Made by a program: the position numbers and the translations under genes. Positions 37,601-47,306 of a DNA stretch of 64,000 bases are shown here, one piece after another. Each line of letters starts with the position of its first letter. The stretch's first letter is position 1. Source of the DNA: Puffinus mauretanicus (lineage: Eukaryota > Chordata > Aves > Procellariiformes > Procellariidae); assembly GCA_023333565.1 (NCBI GenBank), contig JAJKFH010002906.1, forward strand, positions 2,868,501 through 2,932,500, read 5' to 3'. The notes beneath the pieces were generated by a model. It did no database searches. It was not told the origin of the DNA and saw only the letters and a list, made by a program, of their open reading frames with translations.

Positions 37601-40328
37601 ATTTCTGCTCTACCTTCAGGCAATGCAACCTACCAATACTCTGATTGCTGATATAAACCTGTAAGTTTGGGCTAAAAATAGGAAATACAAGTTGTGTGGG
37701 TTTGTAGCAGTTATTAGAATAGTTAGGGAACAGCTTGTAAACATTTAATATCAAGAATAGTGGATAAGAAATAATCTAGTGTTAAACACTTAAGGCAATT
37801 ACCAGACAGTTATATAGTTTTTTTAAAATGTTTATGCTAAATAGTAAATACTTAACAGAAACAACAACGTTATTTAGAACCGCAGTGAGTGGAATCTCAT
37901 AAATATGAGGTCAGTCTTTAAGACTTGCTTTGTTGTTTGGATTTCTTGGGGTTTTTATTTTCCAGAGGTAGGAGGCTTCCTACTGTGATTTTTTTCTGCA
38001 ACAATTGGTAAAAGAAGACACAAATTGTGTGTTTCTTTTCCATTTTGGTTATTTTCATCAGCATATTACTCATCATTACCCATTGCAGCTGCCAGTGGCT
38101 TTCCTTTGATGGCAGCAGTCTTTATGCATATTCCTGAAATTCTTTATCAAAGTGTACCTTGAAAGCGGTATTCATCAATAGGTAGATGCTATGCAGACAG
38201 GTTTGGAGACTAATGTGTCTACTGCTCAAAGGCATCAGTGGCAGTTTAGTATGTGGGATCTACATAAATTATCGTCGGCTGAACAGAGCATAGCTTTAGA
38301 CTATGGACCTCTATGTATCTTGTCACAGATCACTAACTTACACAGTTAGTCAACTCTCTGTTAACTCTAAAGAGGACTTGAAATGGCAAGTTACAATACT
38401 CTTGTGAAGAAAGTAAAAAAACAAGTAATAAACCACATTTCAGGAATTTAAAATAGTCTAAATATGTTAACTTGCAGTTTTATCACTGTAATTTCCTGAT
38501 CATTTCCTGACTTAAAGAACAGAAAAAGTTGATGTTTATCCTATTTGTACCGTGGGAGAAATCCCATAAACACCTAGGCTGCGTAACATAATTATTTATC
38601 CATTTTGAAATTAAGAGACTTACACATTTAGTTTTTAAAGAATTATTCAACCCATGTGCTCTAAAAATCAATAATGACCACAAAGTAGGTTTCTATTGTG
38701 GAAGTTTCCATTTTGCGGTTTCCTGGAAATTCCCAAATATGCCTTCATTTGGGAAAGATGAGTGAGAAGACACAGAAGTTCCACTAATTCAGAGTGAAAT
38801 AGGGAGGATGCCAAACTCCTAAGTCTGAATTAACCATCAGACACTATCAGAGGTTTCTTCTCTCACTTACATAAAAATCTTGGGTGATTTTTGTCGGTAG
38901 TCTGATCCACACTTTTTTTCTCTTTTCATCTTGACAGGCACTCAAGACTTTCATTTAAATCCCAGTAACTTAAAGTTTCATTTCTTGTAACAAAACTCAT
39001 TGCCATATTAGAGGTGAGAATATATTAGTTTAAACAGAGAAATTGGTCCCAGCTCGATGCAAATGCAAAGTACATTTGGAAAAGTTAGGAAAAAGATTGA
39101 ATGGAGTAATCAACAGGAACTTAAAGTAGTCTTTGAGAAGATGTAGGTAGGCAAGGGATTAAAAGAATTTTTAGAGGCTTTGCTTTAGGGCCAAGTAAAA
39201 AGGAGCTGGTCCAGCATAGTTCCTCTCATCACAAATTAGTTTGCTCACAGTTTGTAACTCATTTTCTTTGAAACTTAGTTTCTATAAATCCTCTATGCTA
39301 GCCTCACTTAGTGCTGACATACTCTATTCTTGCCTTTGAAATGAACAAAACCCACTATATTCACTGTTTCTGAAAAATTTCTCTTATCTAAATTGAACTT
39401 ACTGATTAGTGTTTATTCCTTGTTTCACACATTTTTAACACAACACTCAAGAACAGCAGCAACTATCAAATGAAATGTGCATAAAAATTATTTTTTTAAA
39501 TGTTCCAAAAATCAGTAACACTTTTCCATGCCTCATTAATTATTGTCTGCTTTAGATTAGTCAAGTTGTGAGCATTTAGCATGAAATACTAAAGTAAGAA
39601 ATTACTTATTAAGCAAATATCATTTGAGTACAGCTATAACTCCTTTAGGTGTTAAGGCTGGGGCTGCAGAGTATAACTGAAATAAGTTATAACAACACAC
39701 AGCACTCCTTTAACATTTCAGGGACATTCTCCGATCCTACCCTTGTCAGTCACAGAAATTGTTGAAAAAATATGAAACTAATAAAAAGTGGCAATAAAAA
39801 GTATTTAAAGTATTTTCCATTATACTATCCAGCAAGGAGCTATCCCATTTTTTATGAGTGATGTTATGTAATAGGCATGGACCTTCTAGCTATAGCAGTC
39901 TTTCATATTATGTCTAAATTTTGCTTCTGAGTGGTAAGGCAGGCTTTTAAGAAAGATAATTAGGTCTTGTTATGTTCTAACAACAATGCCAAGGTCTGGG
40001 AATGAATTTCAGAAGGCCAACTTTGGGCTGTATAAATGACATTAAGGAAAGATGGGTGCCTGAAAAAACTCAGGGCTCACAGCTGTCCATATCTTAGGCT
40101 CTAATAGGAATGGGGGGATCGGTGCGGGAAAACGAGACCCTTATTTCATACTTGAGAGGAAAACAAGAATTAATGATTTTCTTGTTGGCATTTCTGATAA
40201 TAAAAAGCCAAGAGTTTGGAATCTGGAAGTTCAAAATTACAATTTCCAGAATTGGTGGGGGGTTTTATTGGAAAATTTATAACAGGGAATGCTAAAAGAC
40301 AGATGGAGTTGTCTTATCTCTAAGCTAT
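34666..40328. other. AT-rich stretch, no confident gene
   Basis: This is single-copy-looking sequence. A 69-codon open plus-strand frame follows a TTTTCAG acceptor at 35587, and a very strong acceptor (TTTTTTTCTCTTTTCATCTTGACAG, split here as TTTTTTTCTC and TTTTCATCTTGACAG) ends at 38937. Neither gives a convincing exon. A cluster of SOX- and homeodomain-type words lies near 36340-36440. Confidence 0.45.
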
Positions 40329-40855
40329 TGTGGTGGGTTGGTCTCGGGTGGCAGCCAAACTCCCACCTAGCCGCTCATTCAGTCCCCCCTTTCGTGAGGT
40401 GGGAAGGGGAGGGGAATAGGAAGAACAGGAGCAGGAACCCTTGTGGGTCAAGATAAAGACAGGGAGATCACTTACCAGTTACTGTCATAGGCAAAACAGT
40501 CTCGACTTGGCGAAAATTAGTTTATTGCCAATTTTTATATATATATATATAAAAAACCTACTGATCTGGGTATTGGGAAACAAAAACAAAAACCAGAATG
40601 GAAACACTTAGGAGAAACACACTCCTCCTGCTTTCTCAGGCTCGGCTTCACTCCAGACCCCACTCCTACCCCCTTATTATCACTGCAGGTTACACTTAGT
40701 CCCGTCAGTGAGGCAACTAACGGTACAAAGGGGTGACAGGCTCAGCTGTGCCCTGCAGTGGGTCCTTTGGAGTGATCTGGAACCAGCTGTGTCCAGCACA
40801 GAGGCCACCCCTGCAGCCCCCTGCTACCAAAACTTTGCTACCTACACCCAATACA
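40329..40855 (-). mobile_element. Solo LTR, second group, short form
   Basis: This is a 527-bp solo LTR in minus orientation (minus strand TGTATTGGG... to ...CCCACCACA). Near-identical target flanks GCTAT (40324-40328) and GATAT (40856-40860) differ at one base. Its two ends match those of the LTR at 62000-63088, and the shared TAAAGACAGGGAGATCACTT block and AATAAA signal (TTTATT at 40521-40526 on plus) confirm the family. It lacks the long tandem-repeat middle of that LTR. A TA dinucleotide run (about 40536-40552) has expanded inside it. Confidence 0.88.
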
Positions 40856-41101
40856 GATATCTACTTTAGAGCTGAAGCGAGATGAAGCTGAAGTGGGAAT
40901 TCAGAACCTCCACCTTACCCTGAACTGAAAAACAGAGGTCCTCAAAATGTCTGCCAGCAGTGGTTATATTCAGCCTTTCAAAATAAGAGTCTATCTAAGT
41001 AAATCTCAAAAATCTGAAACATAAGCCAGTATTGCCCAGTTTAAGTCAGAAAAAGTAGTTCATGCTTAGAAACTGTTTTGCTGTTTTCCTCATATCTTCA
41101 G

Positions 41102-41267
41102 CAAAGCACCAGGGATGCTTTGTACTTTGGAATCAGCAAGGGAACCCTTCAGGAACATCTCCAGACTAACTTCTCAAGGGCTTCTGTTTATTTAGATAGA
41201 GCATATGGGGTATACACTGATATCCTCACAAGGCCCACGGTATATGACCATTGTGTAAATACACTTG
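41102..41267 (+). CDS. Candidate internal exon (unidentified gene)
   Basis: A 166-nt segment starts after a strong acceptor (TGCTGTTTTCCTCATATCTTCAG, split as TGCTGTTTTCC and TCATATCTTCAG, ending at 41101) and stops at a consensus-like donor CTTG/GTAAGG. The frame starting with CAA is open for 55 codons (for example GISKGTLQEHLQTNF and YLDRAYGVYTDILTRP) and ends one base into a codon, the phase required by the exon at 49278. A second frame is open for about 30 codons from the same acceptor, so the frame is not unique. No known domain is recognised. It is locally richer in G and C than its surroundings. It could be a real exon, an alternative exon or chance. Confidence 0.38.
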
Positions 41268-42828
41268 GTAAGGTTGCATTTGGACATGAATGATGATGCG
41301 TTCAGTGTAATTTGATGGACAGGACTTCCAGATGGGGGCTGGACTGCTGCAAGCATTCCAGCTTGTGGGAATGCTGTACTGCGGCATCCAGAATCAGCAC
41401 ATCACACTGCTGTCAAAAACACATGCTCTTTTCCCCTGCTGTTTTGCTGGGAAAACATGTGAGTGCAGCACCAACATGGCGGTGTAGCTTTTCCCTGACT
41501 TACAGTTCCATGCATCAGGGACAGGGAACCAGAGAAAAACTATGGCACCACACTGGGGAGCCAGTGATGAGGATTAGGGCTAGGGCTGTTACTTTATCCA
41601 AGCCAAAGCCATTTGGCATGGGGGCATGCCCTCAGAGTATCTTCTAGCACTGGCAAGTCATGACTTACAATGTAAAAATAATTTGCATTGGTGGTAAGGT
41701 TGGTATGCGTTGGCTTTAGAAAATCTCGGCATAGACACAGCTTCAGGAATATGATGTAGTATGTGGAGCACAAGCCAGAGAGATCAGAAATATTCCACTG
41801 GGTTTTTGAGCATTTTTCCCTGTTAACTTGGTAAAAGATGTAATGAGGTTGTAACTGCAATTGTTCTTTCTTATGTTATGATTTTGTCATGCCCCGCATT
41901 GAGATGTATGACTGCAATACAAGCATATAATGCCACGTAATGCAGTTCTCCTTATTGTTTTTGCAACTTTATTTTTCAATCCGTGTACAAGTATTTACAT
42001 AAAAACTAAATATGTCCTTAGCAGCAAGACTTTTATTGAGAAACTATGCAATGAAATAAAGCTTTTCGAAGTCCTTTTTTATTTTAAATATTTATTAGTC
42101 GGTTTTAAAAAATCTGTATCTCTACTTTAGTGAGTCTCTTGCAATCATTTTTGTTCTCTATTAAAGGTAATATATAACAGTATTATGCAGGACTTAAAAA
42201 TCTCCAACTGATCATATTTTGCTTCCCCAAGTTCACAGCAGGCAGGTCTCATACTACTGATTTTTTTTGTTCACATGCTAGTGTACAATTTCTTTTTTCT
42301 GAATATAAAGTATGTAGCCTTTAATAGATTATAAGTATATCATTATAAGTTATTTTATGCTAGGACACCGTTTAAACTATGGAAAGCTATTAAGCACAAT
42401 TTTCTGTCAACTGAATTTCCTAAGCATTGCTGTTAATCAAAGTAATTTTAAAAGACTTGTATCTAGATGATAGTAGCTATTTGGCTCCAGGTTATGTGAA
42501 TACGATTTTGAAATGTTTTTTGTTAACAGCAATGTTCAGAAATTCATATCTGTGAAAACTGAATTTTAATAGGTCTGAAGGACTCACAAGAGTTAGATAT
42601 TGAACAAGGGAAAGAAAAAGATTTAAATGTCATGGAATCTGGACACAGAGACTTCAGTAGTGTACAGTGCGATCTCTGCCTAACCCATGCCTGGAAGCGT
42701 TCAGTAGCAGGAAAGTCAAAACTATTATGAGTTAATGTCTTCTCACCCCAGCATTTAGAAAACTTACACGTGAATTCAAAGTTTTTGGGTTTTTTTCATC
42801 TGCATAGAGATTGTTATGGTACAGGTAA
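41268..42828. other. Unique sequence between candidate exon and CR1
   Basis: No repeat was recognised. The open frame over 41312-41647 has no support as coding and continues the slightly GC-richer patch after the candidate exon. Confidence 0.4.
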
Positions 42829-43342
42829 ATCATAGAATCATAGAATTGTTTAGGTTGGAAAAGACCTTTAATATCACCAAGTCCAACTGTTAACCTAGCA
42901 CTGCTAAATCCACCATGTCCCTAAGCACCACATCTACACATCCTTTAAATACTTCCAGGAATGGTGACTCAACCACTTCCCTGGGCAGTCTGTTCCAATG
43001 CTTGACAACCCTTCCAGTAAAAAAATTTTTCCTAATATCCAATCTAAACCTCCCCTGGCGCAACTTGAGACTGTTTCTTCTTGTCGCTTGTTACTTGGGA
43101 GAAGAGACTGACACCCACCTCACTACAACCTCCTTTCAGGTAGTTGTAGAGCACCATGAGGTCTCCCCTCAGCCTCCTCATCTCCAGACTAAACAACCCC
43201 AATTCTCTCAGCCGCTCCTCTTAAAACTTGTGCTCCAGGTCCTTCACCAGCTTCGTTGCCCTTCTCCGGACACGCTCCAACACCTCAATGTCCTTCTTGT
43301 AGAGAGGGGCCCAAAACTGAACACAGTATTCAAGGTGCGACC

Positions 43343-43819
43343 TCACCAGTGCCAAGTACTCCTGCTGGCCACACTGTTTCTGATACAGGCCAGGATGCCA
43401 TTGGCCTCCTTGGCCACCTGGGCACACTGCCGGCTCATGTTCAGCCGGCTGTCAACCAGCACCCCCAGGTCCTTTTCCTCTGGGCAGCTTTCCAGCCACT
43501 CTTCCCCAAGCCTGTAGCGTTGCCTGGGGTTGTTGTGGCCAAAGTGCAGGACCCGGCACTTGGCCTTGTTGAACCTCATAGAGTTGGCCTCGGCCCATCG
43601 ATCCAGCCTGTCCAGGTCCCTCTGCAGAGCCTTCCTGCCCTCGAGCAGATCAACACTCCCGCCCAGCTTGGTGTCATCTGCAAACTTACTGAGGGAGCAC
43701 TCGATCCCCTCATCCAGATCATTGATGAAGATATTAAACAGAACTGTCTCCAAAACTGAGCCCTGGGGAACACCGCTTGTGACCGGCCGCCAACTGGATT
43801 TAACTCCGTTCACCACCAC
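43343..43819 (-). pseudogene. CR1 ORF2 reverse-transcriptase remnant
   Basis: This open minus-strand stretch of about 158 codons covers RT motifs of CR1: SGVPQGS near the start, [11 protein letters not shown], the catalytic FADDTKLGG, the [12 protein letters not shown] segment and [15 protein letters not shown]. It lacks the endonuclease and the palm motif with the first catalytic aspartate. The frame shifts where a short deletion joins VASR directly to the region that should follow further on. Confidence 0.88.
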
Positions 43820-44044
43820 AATTTGGGCGACACGTCCAAGCTAGATGAACCATCGTCCTTGTCATTGTTCGGTTCCACTTGCAGAGCCACTTGCACAGAT
43901 ACCTATTGTGCAAGGGCGCCTGGGAAGGGGGTAGTCACAGAGGAGACGCGCCTGCTGCGCCGTGCGGGAACTTGTGGCCATTGCCCCCTCCCCCCTAAAT
44001 CCCTGTGTTCAGCCAGGCGGAGAGAGGACAGGGAATCCTCCATG

Positions 44045-44239
44045 TCATGCGCCCTGTCTGCCTGTGGGGCCTGTCTCAGGGAAGGCAGGGTGCCATTCCA
44101 GCAGTCTCTCTCTCTCGCACTCCCTGATGCTCCTCAACCTACTCACCTCCTCCCGGAGCTCTGTCACCAAGTGGAGGAGTTCCTCTACCTGGGTGCAGCT
44201 CCCACAGACGTGATCCCTGCTGCCGGCCGGTACTGGCAT
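44045..44239 (-). pseudogene. CR1 ORF1 N-terminal remnant
   Basis: The minus-strand frame holds a Cys-containing segment (DHVCGSCTQ) followed by a heptad-like helix (QVEELLHLVTELREEVSRL then RSIRECERER). This layout fits the coiled-coil start of avian CR1 ORF1. The frame ends at a stop soon after, and the esterase-like C-terminal half is deleted. The assignment rests on recalled family sequence and its position just upstream of ORF2 remains. Confidence 0.6.
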
Positions 44240-45017
44240 AAGAGCAGGGCACAGCTGCAGCCTGGCACCGGGGCGGCACCGTGTTCCCTCCGGAGCTCTC
44301 TCTGGGAAGTTGCGTGGTCGTGGTGGGTGCAGAGGTTAGAGAGGCCATGGCTTTCTGCCGGGTGGGTACCATTGCTCCCTGGTCAAGGTGGCAGAGCTTC
44401 AGCGCCCTTCCTGAGCATCCTTCCATGCGAACTGCTGCGTGAACTGCCGCGCCACGCCCTTGCTGACGCGCCACGCCCTGTGTGCCCGCCCTGCTGGCGG
44501 CGCTCCCAGTCACTAGCGCTCCCCAGGGGCTTCTTTTATAGGTGGGGGGGGGGTTGGCCGCCATTGCTCCTGGCCCCGCCCGGGTTTCGTCAGCCGCTGC
44601 AGCACGAGCTGCGGGCTCCTGGCGTGTCTCTGGGCTGCCCTGAGGTTCCCCCGGTTCGGGAACCCCCTGTGCACCACTGGAGCCGCTCGCCTCGGCAACT
44701 GAGAATGACAGTTTTTGATTGCTAAAAGTGACTAAACATTAGAAACTTGTCTCAACTACTTCCAATATATACAGTAAATTAATAAGTTCTGGTTTTACCC
44801 AGTGATTTTTAATGTCTGATTTCTTTTTGTCTTGCTACTGCCGGAAGGTACAACTTGCTACAGTAGGTGGACAAATAGTGCATCTCCAGAAATGTAAGCT
44901 TTCTTCTTAACAAGACTTCATGTAGAAGTGCCTTTCCATGAGTAGTTTTCTTTAAACCTTCTATAGCTTTATTATATTCAATACTCTAAAAGTGTATTTG
45001 AACCAAGTTGTGTAAGT

Positions 45018-45052
45018 ATAATAAATAATAATAATAAATATAATAAATATTT
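45018..45052. repeat. (AAT)n-type microsatellite
   Basis: This is an imperfect run of ATA/AAT units such as AATAATAATAATAAATATAA, followed by ATAAATATTTATT. Confidence 0.9.
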
Positions 45053-46395
45053 ATTTTATTCTGCAATTTGTTTGAAATATAGTTTACTGCCAAAAGCACA
45101 AACCAAGTTTATGTATGTCCATGATGTAATGGTTCAAAGTAGTTTAGAAAAGGCTGTTCATACCTGTATGTTTTATGGATTTTCTGTGAGTACCCTTGTT
45201 CTAGAAATGTAGGATTAAAACATGGTGGCCCAATGTCACTAAGCCATCTCCTTGCTGTTGCAGGCAGCCATATCAAATATTGTCATCAGAAACAGATCAA
45301 ATTCCTCCTTATAACTGGTTATGGTTTTTTGCTCTCACTTCTATATATGTGCATTCCAAAACTTCATTACTCTGATGGTTCAAAAGGTTTTAACTTCTAA
45401 TAGAAATATATTAATGGCTGTTTATTCTTGTGCTTACTTTGTCAGTCAATCTCGACTTGGGGCTTTTCTTGAAAGTAAATAACTATATCCTTTGTAGCCT
45501 TTATTGCACTAAAATAAGGAAGTTCAGCTGTTCCACTGTCCTGATCAAAGTTACATGCTAACCTGCAGCAGCTTGCAGTCTTGTAGTTTTAAATTCATGT
45601 ACAAGGTGCATTGGCTTTTTTAAACCATCCACCTCAACAAGTATAGGTTGAAAATGCACTTCTTCGGTTTTACCACTGTAGCATAGGATTCGAGAGAGGT
45701 GTGGTAACGATCCAAAGTCATGACTGTGGAATGGATGGGGTACCAAATCACCAACACATGCAAGCTTTGAATCAGTATGTGAAGCAGTACAGGGTGTTTA
45801 AGAGTTTGGGGTTAACACAAATTAATTCCTCCTTGATTAAAGTAAAAAATTGGCGGGGTAGACATTAATATTTCTGAGGAATTAGTGAGACTTTTTACCT
45901 TGCTAGTACCTAATTTTAAACTTTGACTTAAGTGAAAGTGATCTTTCACTCTGATAAGAAGAATGCCACCAGCAGCATATATACCTCAAGTGTTGCAGCA
46001 GTTAATTCTTTAGATGCATATTTACCAAAGTGAAGTCTAGGACTGTAAGTAAATACATATGCTTTCTGAGCCAGGGCTAGCAAAGTTCAGTGTTTCTGAA
46101 TGAGATTCACAACAGCCAGTTTACTAAGCAGGGAACTGCCTACCTACACATCTGTTAATACTGGACATGCACTTAGGCGTAGCGATGGAGAAGTTCCTCC
46201 TTGATTGAAAGAACATAGACAGTAAAGATGCCACCTGATTTAGGAAGCAGCTGAAACAACAACTTTGAGATGATAAAACTGGATTTAGATAAAATACGCG
46301 TGTCCAAACATTTTTTTTTAATTGACACTAGCTGCTCAGTACTTTTTGTAGCATGGCTGAGGCCAAAATGTTCTCATTATTTAGGAAGTGCTGCT

Positions 46396-46444
46396 AATCA
46401 CTAGTGTAAAGTGTCATGTATTAAGAACATGACACTTTGTGATT
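46396..46444. repeat. Perfect 12-bp-stem hairpin
   Basis: AAAGTGTCATGT (46408-46419) pairs perfectly with ACATGACACTTT (46427-46438) across the 7-base loop ATTAAGA. Beyond a one-sided 6-base bulge (46402-46407), AATCAC (46396-46401) pairs with GTGATT (46439-46444). The pairing is seen directly; the function is unknown. Confidence 0.9.
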
Positions 46445-46717
46445 TTTCCAGTGAATCATGGCATCTTCACTGCACAAGAGTTACAACAGATGAAACAAGG
46501 ACTACTCACATAAACTGGCCAGTGATTAAGGCGCTTTCCTAATCCCATTTCCCGTTGTTTCAGGACCCCTTGGACTGAAATGAAAGACTGTGGTCTGCCA
46601 AGTTGAATGCTCCAGTCATTAGTCTATGCCTAGAAAGTCACAAATATCAACACGATTGCTGCTGTTTTAAGGGGGAAAAAAAGACAGGGCTGTACTCTGC
46701 TTTACTCGGTCACTAGC

Positions 46718-47301
46718 TGTCATGGTTTAACCCCAGCCAGCAACTAAGCCCCACACAGCCGCTCACTCACTCCCCCCGGTGGGATGGGGGAGAGAATCAG
46801 AAGGGTAAAAGTGAGAAAACTCATGGGTTGAGATAAAGACAGTTTAATAGGTAAAGCAAAAGCTGCGCGCACAAGCAAAGCAAAACAAGGAATTAATTCA
46901 CTGCTTCCCATCGGCAGGCAGGTGTTCAGCCATCTCCAGGGAAGCAGGGCTCCATCACACGTAACAGTTGCTTGGGAACACAAACGCCATCACTCCAAAC
47001 GTCCCCCCCTTCCTTCTTCTTCCCCCAGCCTTATACGCTGAGCGTGATGTCGTATGCTATGGAATAGCCCATTGGCCAGCTGGGCCAGCCGGGCCAGCCG
47101 TCCTGGCCACGCTCCCTCCCAGCCCTCCATGCACCCGGCAGGGCACGGGAAGATAGAAAGTCCTTGACTAGGGTAAACATTACTTAGCAACAACTAAAAC
47201 ATCAGCGTGTTATCAACACTATTCTCATACTACATCCAAAACACAGCACTATACCAGTTAATAGGAAGAAAATCAACTCCATCCCAGCTGAAACCGGGAC
47301 A
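46718..47301 (-). mobile_element. Solo LTR of avian endogenous retrovirus (copy 3)
   Basis: This is a 584-bp solo LTR in minus orientation with TG...CA ends, flanked by CTAGC (46713-46717) and CTATC (47302-47306), a 5-bp duplication with one mismatch. It is a close relative of copy 2 (23761-24337), sharing almost every block in the same order. Minus-strand signals are a CCAAT box (ATTGG, 47071-47075), a decayed CRE (TGATGTCG, 47045-47052), a TATA-like GTATAAGG (47029-47036) and ATTAAA (46843-46848). No internal retroviral sequence is present. Confidence 0.94.
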
Positions 47302-47306
47302 CTATC

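Larger units (their letters stand above)
42829..44710 (-). mobile_element. CR1 LINE with 5' end, internally deleted
   Basis: This is a minus-strand CR1 of about 1.9 kb. Its 3' end is at 42829 (tail ATTCTATGATT on minus). Reading leftward from there it has the 3' UTR, the ORF2 C-terminus and the RT domain up to [20 protein letters not shown] at about 43820. Beyond about 43826 the sequence jumps to a GC-rich block (43826-44710). On the minus strand this block matches the 5' region of avian CR1: a GC-rich leader, then the start of ORF1 with a leucine-zipper-like segment QVEELLHLVTELREEVSRL (44150-44215) and the CATGGAGGATTCCCTGTCC block (about 44026-44044). Most of ORF1, the endonuclease and the first part of RT are missing. 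A smaller deletion lies near 43350-43360. Retention of the 5' end is unusual, as most CR1 copies are 5'-truncated. Confidence 0.85.
44711..46717. other. AT-rich stretch with hairpin and AAT repeat
   Basis: The stretch holds an (AAT)-type microsatellite (45018-45052) and a strong hairpin (46396-46444). No gene is supported. Confidence 0.5.

Noticed and set aside
38938..38986. Segment after a superb acceptor at 38937
   Set aside because: The only open frame gives about 15 codons and ends in a weak donor directly before a stop, so the polypyrimidine tract alone is not enough.
42915..43759. Plus-strand open frames of 167-200 codons
   Set aside because: They are antisense to the CR1 3' UTR and ORF2, which read correctly on the minus strand with the FADD motif.
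43823..44725. 300-codon plus-strand open frame, the longest in the window
   Set aside because: It lies exactly over the GC-rich 5' part of the minus-strand CR1. GC-rich DNA has few stops, and the translation shows no domain.
23761..47301. LTRs at 23761 and 46718 as the two ends of one provirus
   Set aside because: Each has its own 5-bp target duplication, they are 23 kb apart, and no gag, pol or env-like sequence lies between them.
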